Shown: one piece after another, positions 1 through 7,676 of the stretch
How the letters are laid out: each line of letters opens with the position of its first letter
Numbering within the stretch: position 1 is the first letter of the stretch
Source of the DNA: Pelomonas margarita
GTDB taxonomy: Bacteria; Pseudomonadota; Gammaproteobacteria; Burkholderiales; Burkholderiaceae_C
Assembly (NCBI RefSeq): GCF_043555875.1
Contig: NZ_JBIGHW010000007.1
Span: forward strand, 62,001-126,000
Length of the DNA: 64,000 nucleotides
Direction: 5' to 3'
Program-made: the position numbers and the translations under genes
The notes under the pieces: model-generated
What the model saw: the letters and a program-made list of their open reading frames with translations, nothing else
Databases searched by the model: none
Told to the model about the DNA's origin: nothing

Positions 1-141
1 GTGGGCCTGGCCAACACGCGCGCCCGCCTGGCCGCGCTGTTCGGCGACGCCGCGACACTGGAACTGGCCGCCGCGCAGCCGCACGGCGTCGTCGCTCGGG
101 TGCGGCTACCGCCGGCCGCACTGGCCGGAGCGCCCGCATGA
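1..141 (+). CDS. C-terminal end of a LytS-type sensor histidine kinase (partial)
   Basis: The reading frame is open from the first base and stops at 139-141, so only the last 46 codons are present. The visible residues begin VGLANTRARLAALFG and contain the G-x-GL-N-x-R-x-RL pattern that closes the ATPase domain of LytS/YehU-type kinases. In these kinases the domain binds ATP and phosphorylates a histidine for transfer to a LytTR response regulator. The stop overlaps the ATG of the next gene (ATGA), and a LytTR regulator lies two genes downstream, so this is probably the active kinase of a three-gene operon. The N-terminal part is outside the window and cannot be judged. Confidence 0.75.
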   Translation: MGLANTRARLAALFGDAATLELAAAQPHGVVARVRLPPAALAGAPA

Positions 142-1193
142 GCGGCCCGCTGCACGCGATCTGGCGCGCCTGGCGCTCGGTGCGCCGCCGCGAGCTGACC
201 CTGTTCGTCTGCGTCGCGCTGCTGTTCGGCGCCATCGACCTGAGCGCCATGCTGGAGAAGCGCGTCGACGGCGAGTTGCTGCCGCAGGTGCTGGCGCGCC
301 AGTTCCTCGTGCCGCAGCTCACCGCGCTGGTGCTGATGCTGTGCTGGCTGCCGGTGTCGCGCTCGGCGCTGCAGGGCGCGGCGCGGCTGCGCGGCCTCGT
401 CGGCGCAGTGCTGCTGGGCGCGCTGCTGGGCGTGTTCGCCTCCACGCTGCTGATGCAGTGGCTGGACTGGCCGTCGATGTGCGATGTCGTCGCCGCCCAG
501 GCCGGCAAGTCGCCGTGCAGCACCTTCAGCGTGGCCGCGCTGCTGGGCGATGCGCTGTGGGTGACGCTGCCGTCGCTGCTGGTGTTCTTCATGATGGAAG
601 CCCGTGCGCGCCGCCGCCGCCAGGGCGAGGCGGTGCAGACGCTGCTGCGCGAGCATGCCGAACTGCGCCGCCAGGCGCTGGCCTCGCGGCTGGCCACGCT
701 GCAGGCGCAGGTGGAACCGGGCCTGCTGTTCGACGCGCTCGTCTCCGTCGAGCAGGCCTATGCCCGCCAGGCGGGCGACGCCAGCGAACGGCTGGAGCGG
801 CTGATCCGCCACCTGCGCGTGGCGCTGCCGCGCCTGCGCGAGGCCGGCGCCACGCTGCACAGCGAGGCGGAGCTGATCGCCAGCCACCTGGCCCTGCTGC
901 GCGATCTCCACGGCCACCCGCCCGCCTTTGAGGCCGACCTGGGCGAGCGCAGCGGCCAATGCCTGCCGCCCATGCTGCTGCTGCCGCTGGTGCAACGCGC
1001 CATGCGGCTGGACATGCCGACGCGCTGCTGGCTGGAGGCCGGCCCGCCGCTGCGGCTGCGCTTCGACCGGCCCGGCCTGTGCGAGGAAGACGCCGAGCTC
1101 GCCGCGCTGCGCGAGCGCCTCACCGTGCTGGGCGGCCGCCTGGCCTGCCACAGCCACAACGGCCACACCGAATTCCGCCTGGACCTGCCATGA
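138..1193 (+). CDS. Degenerate LytS-like membrane protein (pseudokinase)
   Basis: A 351-residue protein with about four hydrophobic segments (roughly residues 20-38, 57-75, 86-106, 132-153), then a cytoplasmic part aligning with LytS-type kinases. The family motif LQAQINPHFLFN, whose histidine is the phospho-acceptor, reads LQAQVEPGLLFDAL at about 188-201: His is Gly and Asn is Asp. The N-box region, usually QPLVENA, reads LLPLVQRAM at about 281-289. Both autophosphorylation and ATP binding therefore look lost, while the fold appears kept. It overlaps the upstream kinase fragment by four bases and the downstream LytTR regulator by four bases, so all three should be co-translated. A role as a regulatory partner of the true kinase is inference. 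Confidence 0.7.
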   Translation: MSGPLHAIWRAWRSVRRRELTLFVCVALLFGAIDLSAMLEKRVDGELLPQVLARQFLVPQLTALVLMLCWLPVSRSALQGAARLRGLVGAVLLGALLGVFASTLLMQWLDWPSMCDVVAAQAGKSPCSTFSVAALLGDALWVTLPSLLVFFMMEARARRRRQGEAVQTLLREHAELRRQALASRLATLQAQVEPGLLFDALVSVEQAYARQAGDASERLERLIRHLRVALPRLREAGATLHSEAELIASHLALLRDLHGHPPAFEADLGERSGQCLPPMLLLPLVQRAMRLDMPTRCWLEAGPPLRLRFDRPGLCEEDAELAALRERLTVLGGRLACHSHNGHTEFRLDLP

Positions 1194-1978
1194 CCGGCCA
1201 CGCCCCCATGAACCTGCTTGCCCCCACCGCCGTCGTGGCCGAGGACGAGGCCGCCCTGCGCGGCGAACTGGTCGAACAGCTGGGCCGCCTGTGGCCCGAA
1301 CTGGCCATCGTCGGCGAGGCCGCCGATGGCCTGGAGGCGCTGCGCCTGCTGGACCAGCGCCGCCCCGACATCCTGTTCCTGGACATCGAGATGCCCGGCG
1401 CCACCGGCCTGGAGGTGGCGCGCCAGGTGGGCGGCCGCGCCCACGTGGTGTTCGTGACGGCCTACGACCAGTACGCCGTCGCCGCCTTCGACCAGGGCGC
1501 GGTGGACTACCTGCTCAAGCCGCTGGCCGGCGCACGGCTGTTCACCGCCATCTCGCGGCTGAAGGCGCGGCTGGGCCAGGGGCAGCCGCCGGCGCCGCTG
1601 GGCGGCGTGCTGGAGCAGCTCAGCGCCAGGCCCGCGCCGTCTGCTGCGCGGGCGCCGCTGCGCTGGATCAATGCATCGGTGGGACAGACGCTGCGCCTCA
1701 TCACGGTGGACGAGGTGATGTTCTTCCAGAGCGACAACAAGTACACGCGGCTGGCGCTGAAGGACGGCGAGGCGCTGATCCGCAAGCCGCTCAAGGAGCT
1801 CATCGACGAGCTGGACCCGCAGCAGTTCTGGCAGATCCATCGCTCCACGCTGGTCAACGTGCACGCGATCGGCAGCGTCAGCCGCGACTTCCGCGGCCGC
1901 ATGCAGATCAAGCTCAAGCACGGCAGCGAGACGCTGCTGGTGGCCGAGAGCTGCGCCCACCTGTTCCGGCAGATGTGA
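1190..1978 (+). CDS. LytTR-family response regulator
   Basis: A 262-residue DNA-binding response regulator. The receiver (about residues 12-125) has the acidic pair AEDE, the phospho-acceptor in LFLDIEMPG (Asp65), Thr90 in FVTAYD and Lys110 in YLLKP. A LytTR DNA-binding domain follows from about residue 165, with the family pattern QSDNKYTRL and the terminal FWQIHRSTLVN segment. The start at 1190 is chosen because its ATG overlaps the stop of the upstream gene (ATGA); an internal ATG at 1208 is the alternative. It is presumably phosphorylated by the kinase whose tail opens the window. The target promoters cannot be seen here. Confidence 0.85.
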   Translation: MTGHAPMNLLAPTAVVAEDEAALRGELVEQLGRLWPELAIVGEAADGLEALRLLDQRRPDILFLDIEMPGATGLEVARQVGGRAHVVFVTAYDQYAVAAFDQGAVDYLLKPLAGARLFTAISRLKARLGQGQPPAPLGGVLEQLSARPAPSAARAPLRWINASVGQTLRLITVDEVMFFQSDNKYTRLALKDGEALIRKPLKELIDELDPQQFWQIHRSTLVNVHAIGSVSRDFRGRMQIKLKHGSETLLVAESCAHLFRQM

Positions 1979-2079
1979 GGCCGCGCGCGGCGCGTGTTTC
2001 CAGGCCGACACAATCTGCCGATCTGCCCGACATACCCGGGCGGTGCAATGCCCTCATCAACACGGTGAAGGAGACCCAC

Positions 2080-2985
2080 ATGCACCACGACCACGACCAC
2101 GACCTGGGCCTCGCCCACGACCTGAGCCGCTTGCAGCTGCAGGCTCTGCAGCGCCGCGGCGCGCTGCGCTGGCTGCTGGGGGCCGGCGCCGCGGGCCTGG
2201 CCGGCGGCAGCGCGCTGTGCCTGAGCGGCTGCGGCGGCGGGGGCAGCGAGGCGGGCAGCAGCACGTCGTCATCGTCGGGCTCCAGCAGCTCCAGCGGCGG
2301 CAGCTCGTCCTCCGGCGGCACCACGACCACCACCAGCGGCTGCTCGGTCGTGCCCGAGGAGACCGCCGGCCCCTACCCCGGCGACGGGTCCAACACGTCC
2401 AACGGCAGCATCGCCAACGCGCTGGCGCTGAGCGGCATCGTGCGCAGCGACATCCGCAGCAGCATCGCCGGCGCCACCGGCACGGCCACGGGCGTTCCGC
2501 TTCAGGTCATCATCGAGCTTGTGAACACCAACGCGTCCTGCGCCGACCTCTCCGGCTATGCCATCTACCTCTGGCATTGCGACGCGCTGGGCCGCTACTC
2601 GATGTACTCCAGCGGCGTGACGGCCGAGAACTACCTGCGCGGCGTGCAGTCCACCGGCACAGACGGAACGGCGGTGTTCCAGACCATCTACCCCGGCTGC
2701 TACGCCGGCCGCGTGCCGCACATGCACTTCGAGATCTACCGCAGCGCCAACACGGCCACCAACTGGAACAACAAGCTGCGCACCTCACAGCTGTGCTTCC
2801 CGTCGGACATCAACACCGCTGTCTACGCCACCAGCGGCTACGGGCAGAGCGCGGCCAACAACAACGCCATCAGCCTGTCCAGCGACGGCATCTTCAGCGA
2901 CGGCTACAGCACGCAGCTGTGCACCGTCACCGGCTCGGTCAGCGCCGGCTACGTGGCCACCTTGCGGGTGGGCATTTCGGCCTGA
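2080..2985 (+). CDS. Secreted intradiol ring-cleavage dioxygenase-like lipoprotein
   Basis: A 301-residue protein. The start follows a good ribosome-binding site (AAGGAGA, 2068-2074). The N-terminus is His/Asp-rich (HHDHDHD), followed by a twin-arginine-type signal (RRGALRWLLG, about 25-34) and a lipobox ending LSGC (Cys51). A Ser/Gly/Thr linker runs from about 52 to 87. The rest resembles the intradiol dioxygenase beta-sandwich: AGPYP (about 96-100), WHCDALGRYS (165-174) and RVPHMHFEIY (211-220), where His214 and His216 match the HxH iron ligands of catechol and protocatechuate dioxygenases. Tyr204 or Tyr208 could be a ligand. The substrate is unknown. It stands alone between two regulator sets, with no aromatic catabolic genes nearby. 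Confidence 0.75.
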   Translation: MHHDHDHDLGLAHDLSRLQLQALQRRGALRWLLGAGAAGLAGGSALCLSGCGGGGSEAGSSTSSSSGSSSSSGGSSSSGGTTTTTSGCSVVPEETAGPYPGDGSNTSNGSIANALALSGIVRSDIRSSIAGATGTATGVPLQVIIELVNTNASCADLSGYAIYLWHCDALGRYSMYSSGVTAENYLRGVQSTGTDGTAVFQTIYPGCYAGRVPHMHFEIYRSANTATNWNNKLRTSQLCFPSDINTAVYATSGYGQSAANNNAISLSSDGIFSDGYSTQLCTVTGSVSAGYVATLRVGISA

Positions 2986-3006
2986 GGGCCGCACAAAGGT
3001 TCATCC

Positions 3007-3723
3007 ATGATCGGACACTGCCTGGTCGTCGACGACGACGCTGAGATCCGCACCACGCTGACGGCCTACCTGGAAGGCTTTGGCTGGCGCGTTGACGCGG
3101 CGGCGGACGGCCAGGCCATGCGCCACCTGCTGGGGCTGACGCGGCCCGACGTCATCGTGCTGGACCTGATGCTGCCCGGTGAGGACGGCCTGGCGCTGCT
3201 GCGCTGGCTCGGCCGTCAGCCCGACGCGCCACCGGTGCTGATGCTGACCGCACGGGGCGACACGATGAGCCGCGTCGTCGGCCTGGAGCTGGGCGCCGAT
3301 GACTACCTCGCCAAGCCCTTCGAGCCGCGCGAACTGGTGGCCCGACTGCAGGCGCTGGTGCGCCGCACCACCAAGGGCCAGGCCGGCGGCGTCGCCGACG
3401 ACACGCGGCTGCTGCGCTTCGGCCGCTGGCGCTTCGACCGCATGACGCGCCAACTCATCAGCGCCGAGGACGTGGGCATCGCGCTGTCCAGCGCCGAGTT
3501 TCGGCTGCTGGCCGCCTTCGCGCAGCGGCCAGGCCGCGTGCTCAGCCGTGACCAGCTCATCGAGCTGACCCGTGCGCCGGGCGTGGAGGTCAACGACCGC
3601 AGCATCGACCTGGCCGTCTCGAGGCTGCGTGCCAAGCTCGGCGACACCGCACGCGAGCCCGCGCTGATCCGCACCGTGCGCGGCGAGGGGTATCTGTTCG
3701 ACGCGGAGGTCACCGCATGTTGA
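3007..3723 (+). CDS. OmpR/PhoB-family response regulator
   Basis: A 238-residue response regulator. Its receiver has the acidic patch VVDDDAE (Asp9-Asp11), the phospho-acceptor in VLDLMLPGEDG (Asp53), LMLTARG and the lysine in YLAKPFEPREL. The C-terminal winged helix covers about residues 130-235 and ends with the typical RTVRGEGYLF. The last seven bases overlap the start of a histidine kinase, which gives a clear cognate pair. The gene begins 21 bases after the dioxygenase-like gene on the same strand, so co-transcription with it is possible. The signal sensed is unknown. Confidence 0.9.
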   Translation: MIGHCLVVDDDAEIRTTLTAYLEGFGWRVDAAADGQAMRHLLGLTRPDVIVLDLMLPGEDGLALLRWLGRQPDAPPVLMLTARGDTMSRVVGLELGADDYLAKPFEPRELVARLQALVRRTTKGQAGGVADDTRLLRFGRWRFDRMTRQLISAEDVGIALSSAEFRLLAAFAQRPGRVLSRDQLIELTRAPGVEVNDRSIDLAVSRLRAKLGDTAREPALIRTVRGEGYLFDAEVTAC

Positions 3724-4859
3724 AGTCCTGGCGCCACTGGGACCACCTCGGCCTGCGGCTGTTCCTGCTGATGTGGGCGGCGCTGGCGCTCAGCCACTTG
3801 GCTGCCTGGGGCCTGGTGACGCAGACGCTGATGGATTTCTCCCGCTTCGACAGCGCCGGCCCGCCGCCACGCATGGCTGATCGCGGCCCGCCGCCGTCCC
3901 ACGACGACTTCGACCTGCCGGCCCCGCCGCCGCGACCGGACGGCGCCGCCGGCCCGCAGCTGCGTGGGCGCATGCCCACCTTCCCTTCGCTGCCGCCCAG
4001 CCTGCCGCTGTCGGCCAGCCTGCTGGACTACGGCGTGCGGCTGCTCGTCATCGCGCTGGCTGCCTGGTGGGGCTCGCGCTGGCTGGCGCGTCCGGTGCGC
4101 CGGCTGGTGGACGCCGCGCGCCAGCTCACACCGGCGCTGGCGCAGGGCCGCACGGCGCCCGTGCTGGCCGAGGACGACGGCACCCGCGAGGTGCGCGAAG
4201 CCGCCGCCGTGTTCAACCGCATGGCGGCCGAGCTGAGCGGCCAGTTCGAGGAGCGAGGGCTCATGATCGCCGCGATCTCGCACGACCTGCGCACGCCGCT
4301 GACGCGCATGCGGCTGCGGCTCGAGACGGGCGAGGTGGAGGCGCGGGTGCGCGAGCGCTGCATCGACGACCTGCGTGAGATGAACCGGCTGGTGGAGAGC
4401 GTCATCGAGGTGTTCCGGCCCAGCGAGGTCGCCCGGCCGCAACGCGTGGACCTGGCGGCGCTGGCCCAGTCAGTGGTGGACGATCTCGCCGAGACCGGCG
4501 CAGCCGTCAGCTTCGACGGCCCGGCGGCGGTCATCACGGCCGACCCGGTGGCGCTGCGCCGCGTGGTGGACAACCTTGTCGGCAACGCGCTGCGCTATGC
4601 GGGCAATGCGCGCGTCAGCGTGGCGCTGTCGGCCGGCGTCACGCGGCTGGTGGTGGAGGACGACGGCCCCGGCATCCCCGAGGCCGAGCTGGAGCGGGTG
4701 CGCCAGCCCTTCCGCCGCGTGGAGGGCTCGCGCAACCGCGAAACCGGCGGCACGGGCCTGGGCCTGTACATCGCGCAACAGCTGGTGCGGCGCCAGGGCG
4801 CGGTGCTGGTGCTGGCCAACCGGCCCGAGGGCGGGCTGCGGGCCGAGGTGGTGTTCTAG
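3717..4859 (+). CDS. EnvZ/RstB-type sensor histidine kinase
   Basis: A 380-residue inner-membrane kinase. Transmembrane segments lie at about 14-34 and 103-118. Between them is a short periplasmic loop (about 35-100) very rich in proline with scattered Asp, Arg and His. A HAMP-like region follows, then HisKA with ISHDLRTPLTRM (His189), and HATPase_c with an N box VDNLVGNALRY, a G1 box EDDGPGIP and GTGLGLYIAQQL. It overlaps the upstream response regulator by seven bases, so the two form an operon. The loop is too short for a known sensor fold; direct sensing of a periplasmic cation or envelope stress is only a guess. Confidence 0.9.
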   Translation: MLKSWRHWDHLGLRLFLLMWAALALSHLAAWGLVTQTLMDFSRFDSAGPPPRMADRGPPPSHDDFDLPAPPPRPDGAAGPQLRGRMPTFPSLPPSLPLSASLLDYGVRLLVIALAAWWGSRWLARPVRRLVDAARQLTPALAQGRTAPVLAEDDGTREVREAAAVFNRMAAELSGQFEERGLMIAAISHDLRTPLTRMRLRLETGEVEARVRERCIDDLREMNRLVESVIEVFRPSEVARPQRVDLAALAQSVVDDLAETGAAVSFDGPAAVITADPVALRRVVDNLVGNALRYAGNARVSVALSAGVTRLVVEDDGPGIPEAELERVRQPFRRVEGSRNRETGGTGLGLYIAQQLVRRQGAVLVLANRPEGGLRAEVVF

Positions 4860-4873
4860 ACCACGGCCAGCAC

Positions 4874-5818
4874 TCAACGCGTGCGCAGCACGTCGGTGGG
4901 CGGGAACAGGCTCGCCAGACTGGCATCCTTGGCCGCGCCAGCTACCGGGCGGCCGGCGTCCTTGCCGGTGGCGGCGCCCACCGGCGCATCCAGCGGCCGG
5001 CCGCGCTCGTCGGTCAGCAGCGCCACCATAGGGCGCAGCGGGTCGGTGGTGCGGGCGGTCACCATCGCCTGCTCGCCGGTGTTCAGCGCCACCAGCGCCC
5101 CGGGCGGGAACACGCCGATGGTGCTGACCACCGACGCACCGAACTTGTTGGCACTGCGCTGGTGGAAGATGGACAGCGCCGCTGTGGGGCTGAGCATCGC
5201 CGGCCGGCCGGTGCGCGGGCTCATCTTGGCGCAGAAGACGTCACAGGTGCGCAGCACATCGGCCAGGTCGGTCATGTGGACCAGGCCCTGCGGGTAGCCC
5301 TTGCCATCGGGCTGCTCGTGGTGCTGGGCCACGGCGGCCAGCCAGTCCTCATCCTGCACACCCAGGCTGCGCAGCAGGCGCTCGCTGTCCAGCGGGTGCT
5401 GGACCATGCGGTCGCGCTGGGCGTCGGCCAGCGGCCCGGCCTGCAACGCCAGCGTGGTCTGCAGGTCGGTGACCGCGATGTTCATGGTCAGCGCCGCGCT
5501 CAACGCGCTGAGCCGTTTGGTCTGCGCCCATTCCTTGCGGTGGGCCACCAGCCACACGACGCAGGCTGTGTGCAGCGAGTGCAGCGAGCCGTAGCGGGAC
5601 AGCTTGTCGGCGCTGATGCGCACGACCTCAAACACGCCCAGGTCGATGTCCTCGGCCATGATGCGGTCCAGCTCTCGCGTGGCTGCATGCAGCGCGGCGG
5701 GAAAGTCGTCCGTCGCATCGGGCGCACGCAGCAGCCCGTCCAGCCGGTCGGCCAGCGCCTGCAGCGCATGCCAGCGGCCGAGCGTGGGGTGGTCCGGGCG
5801 GGCATCGTCTTGCGCCAT
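4874..5818 (-). CDS. HD-GYP-like phosphohydrolase, degenerate HD pair
   Basis: A 314-residue soluble protein. The start at 5818 is preferred over 5836 because AAGGAGA lies 7 bases upstream of it. The C-terminal half of the HD-GYP domain is clear: HHEQPDGKGYP matches HHExxDGxGYP, and LADVLRTCDVFCAKMSPRTGRP matches the following helix in cut form. The first metal-binding part is not: where active enzymes have an HD followed by DIGK, this protein reads ALTMNIAVTDLQ. HD-GYP proteins hydrolyse cyclic-di-GMP; this one may have lost activity or act on another ligand. It has no receiver or membrane domain. It is a single gene converging on the kinase gene upstream. Confidence 0.7.
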   Translation of the reverse strand: MAQDDARPDHPTLGRWHALQALADRLDGLLRAPDATDDFPAALHAATRELDRIMAEDIDLGVFEVVRISADKLSRYGSLHSLHTACVVWLVAHRKEWAQTKRLSALSAALTMNIAVTDLQTTLALQAGPLADAQRDRMVQHPLDSERLLRSLGVQDEDWLAAVAQHHEQPDGKGYPQGLVHMTDLADVLRTCDVFCAKMSPRTGRPAMLSPTAALSIFHQRSANKFGASVVSTIGVFPPGALVALNTGEQAMVTARTTDPLRPMVALLTDERGRPLDAPVGAATGKDAGRPVAGAAKDASLASLFPPTDVLRTR

Positions 5819-5957
5819 GACGGGCTCTCCTTGCACGACAGGACGCCGATGCTAGAACCGCAACCGCCAGCCGGGCACACCCGAAGCCCGGCACGTAGAC
5901 AGGACGGCCTGCGCCGCCAAATCCGACCGCAAATCGGGCCCGCCGTGGGCCCAGGCG

Positions 5958-6755
5958 TCAGGCCGCCTGCTCGACGTGAGCGTGCCGCGTGTAGAGGAAG
6001 TCGATGACTTCCTTGCGGGCGGCGATGTAGCGCGCGTCCTCGGCGAGCTCGACGCGCACGCGCGGGCGCGGGATGTCCACGGCCAGGATTTCGCCGATGG
6101 TGGCGGCCGGCCCATTGGTCATCATGACGATGCGGTCGCTCAGCAGCACGGCCTCATCGACATCGTGCGTGACCATGATGACGGTGCTCTGCGTGCGCGC
6201 GACGATCTTCAGCAGCTCGTCCTGCAGCTTGGCGCGGGTCAGCGCGTCCAGCGCGCCGAAGGGCTCGTCCATCAGCAGCACCTTGGGCTCCATGGCCAGC
6301 GCCCGGGCGATGCCCACACGCTGCTTCATGCCGCCCGAGATCTCTTGCGGGCGCTTGTGCAACGCATGGCTCATGCCCACCAGCTCCAGTGCGGCACGGG
6401 CCCGCACCTTGAGCTGCGCGGCGCTCTCCTTGCCGCCAAACACCGACTCCACCGCCAGCAGCACGTTGTCCATGCAGGACAGCCAGGGCAGCAGCGAGTG
6501 GTTCTGGAACACGACGGCGCGCTCGGGGCCGGGCGCGGCAATCTCGCGGCCGTCACAGATCAGCGCGCCCTCGGTGGGCGTCAGCAGGCCGGCGATGAGG
6601 TTGAGCAGCGTGGACTTGCCGCAGCCCGAGTGGCCGATCAGCGTGATGAACTCGCCACGCTGCACGTCCAGGCTGACGTTCTGCAGCGCATGGAAACGGC
6701 CCTTGCGGGTGGTGAACACCATCTCGGCGTTCTGGACCTGGATGAAGGGTTTCAT
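5958..6755 (-). CDS. nrtD: Nitrate ABC transporter, ATP-binding protein
   Basis: A 265-residue ABC ATPase. It carries Walker A GHSGCGKST, the Q-loop VFQNHSLLPW, the signature ISGGMKQRVGIARAL, Walker B VLLMDEPFGALD and the switch histidine in VTHDVDEA. It belongs to the NrtC/NrtD/SsuB/TauB family, which powers import of nitrate, sulfonates or taurine. It lacks the extra solute-binding domain of cyanobacterial NrtC. It is the last gene of a minus-strand operon whose first gene encodes an NrtA-like binding protein, with only 4 bases between it and the permease gene. Nitrate as substrate is inferred from that gene and the ANTAR-type leader of the operon. Confidence 0.88.
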   Translation of the reverse strand: MKPFIQVQNAEMVFTTRKGRFHALQNVSLDVQRGEFITLIGHSGCGKSTLLNLIAGLLTPTEGALICDGREIAAPGPERAVVFQNHSLLPWLSCMDNVLLAVESVFGGKESAAQLKVRARAALELVGMSHALHKRPQEISGGMKQRVGIARALAMEPKVLLMDEPFGALDALTRAKLQDELLKIVARTQSTVIMVTHDVDEAVLLSDRIVMMTNGPAATIGEILAVDIPRPRVRVELAEDARYIAARKEVIDFLYTRHAHVEQAA

Positions 6756-6759
6756 GGGC

Positions 6760-7674
6760 TCAATCTCCGTCGAAGGTGAACTGCTTGGCCAGTGTCAGCA
6801 GCAGCCACTCGAGCAACAGCCCGACAGTGCCGATGACGACGATGGCGATGATGATGTGGGCGACGTTCAGGTTGTTCCACTCGTCCCAGACCCAGAAGCC
6901 GATACCCACGCCGCCGGTCAGCATCTCGGCCGCGACGATGACAAGCCAAGCCGTGCCCACCGACAGGCGCACGCCGGTCAGCACATAGGGCAGCACCGCG
7001 GGCAACAGGATGCGCGTGATGACCTTCCACTCGCTGAGCTTGAGCACGCGGGCCACGTTCAGGTAGTCCTGCGGCACGCGCTGCACGCCCACCGCCGTGT
7101 TCACCACCATGGGCCAGATAGAGCAGATGAAGATGGTCCAGATGGCCGCCGGGTTGGCGCTCTTGAAGGCCAGCAGGCCGATGGGCAGCCAAGCCAGCGG
7201 CGACACGGGCTTGAGCAGCGCGATCAACGGCGACACCATGCGGTTGGCGAACTCGAAGCGGCCGATGATGAAGCCCAGCGGGATGCCCACCAACGCTGCC
7301 AGGCCAAAGCCCATGCCGACGCGGCCCAGCGAGTTCAGGATGTTCCAGCCTATGCCTTGGTCGTTCGGACCGTTGCGGTAGAACGGGTCGGCGAACAGCT
7401 GCACGGCGGCATCGAAGGTGGCCGCCGGGGTTGGAAACGAGCCTCCCTTCATCGTGGCCAGCGCCCACAGGCCGATGAGCAGCGCGATGCTCAGCACCGG
7501 TGGCAGCACGCGCAGCGCCAGGCCGCGACCGTCGAACGGCCGCCGGGGCGGCTTGACCTTGGGCTGCTCGGCGGCCGGGCTGGCGGGGCGGCTGACTGCG
7601 GCCACCGGCGTGGTAGCCGCGCTGGCGGCGGGCGAGGCGGTGTCCCGCGGCGAATGGAAAACTGCTGAAACCAT
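6760..7674 (-). CDS. nrtB: Nitrate ABC transporter, permease
   Basis: A 304-residue inner-membrane permease of the NrtB/SsuC family. A polar N-terminus of about 60 residues precedes roughly six transmembrane helices. The EAA-type loop that contacts the ATPase is visible as NVARVLKLSEWKVITRILLPAVLP. The family pattern PVSPLAWLPIGLLAF is also present. The start at 7674 is chosen because it is the first ATG after the upstream stop (7677-7679), in the arrangement TGATCATGG, which implies translational coupling; the longer open frame would overlap nrtA. It forms the transport channel between the NrtA-like binding protein and the NrtD ATPase. Confidence 0.88.
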   Translation of the reverse strand: MVSAVFHSPRDTASPAASAATTPVAAVSRPASPAAEQPKVKPPRRPFDGRGLALRVLPPVLSIALLIGLWALATMKGGSFPTPAATFDAAVQLFADPFYRNGPNDQGIGWNILNSLGRVGMGFGLAALVGIPLGFIIGRFEFANRMVSPLIALLKPVSPLAWLPIGLLAFKSANPAAIWTIFICSIWPMVVNTAVGVQRVPQDYLNVARVLKLSEWKVITRILLPAVLPYVLTGVRLSVGTAWLVIVAAEMLTGGVGIGFWVWDEWNNLNVAHIIIAIVVIGTVGLLLEWLLLTLAKQFTFDGD

Positions 7675-7676
7675 GA

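Noticed and set aside
758..2011. Long minus-strand open frame of 417 codons opposite the LytS-like and LytTR genes
   Set aside because: It is the antisense shadow of GC-rich coding sequence: low-complexity, rich in His, Gln, Arg and Ala, with no family motif, and the plus-strand genes are well supported.
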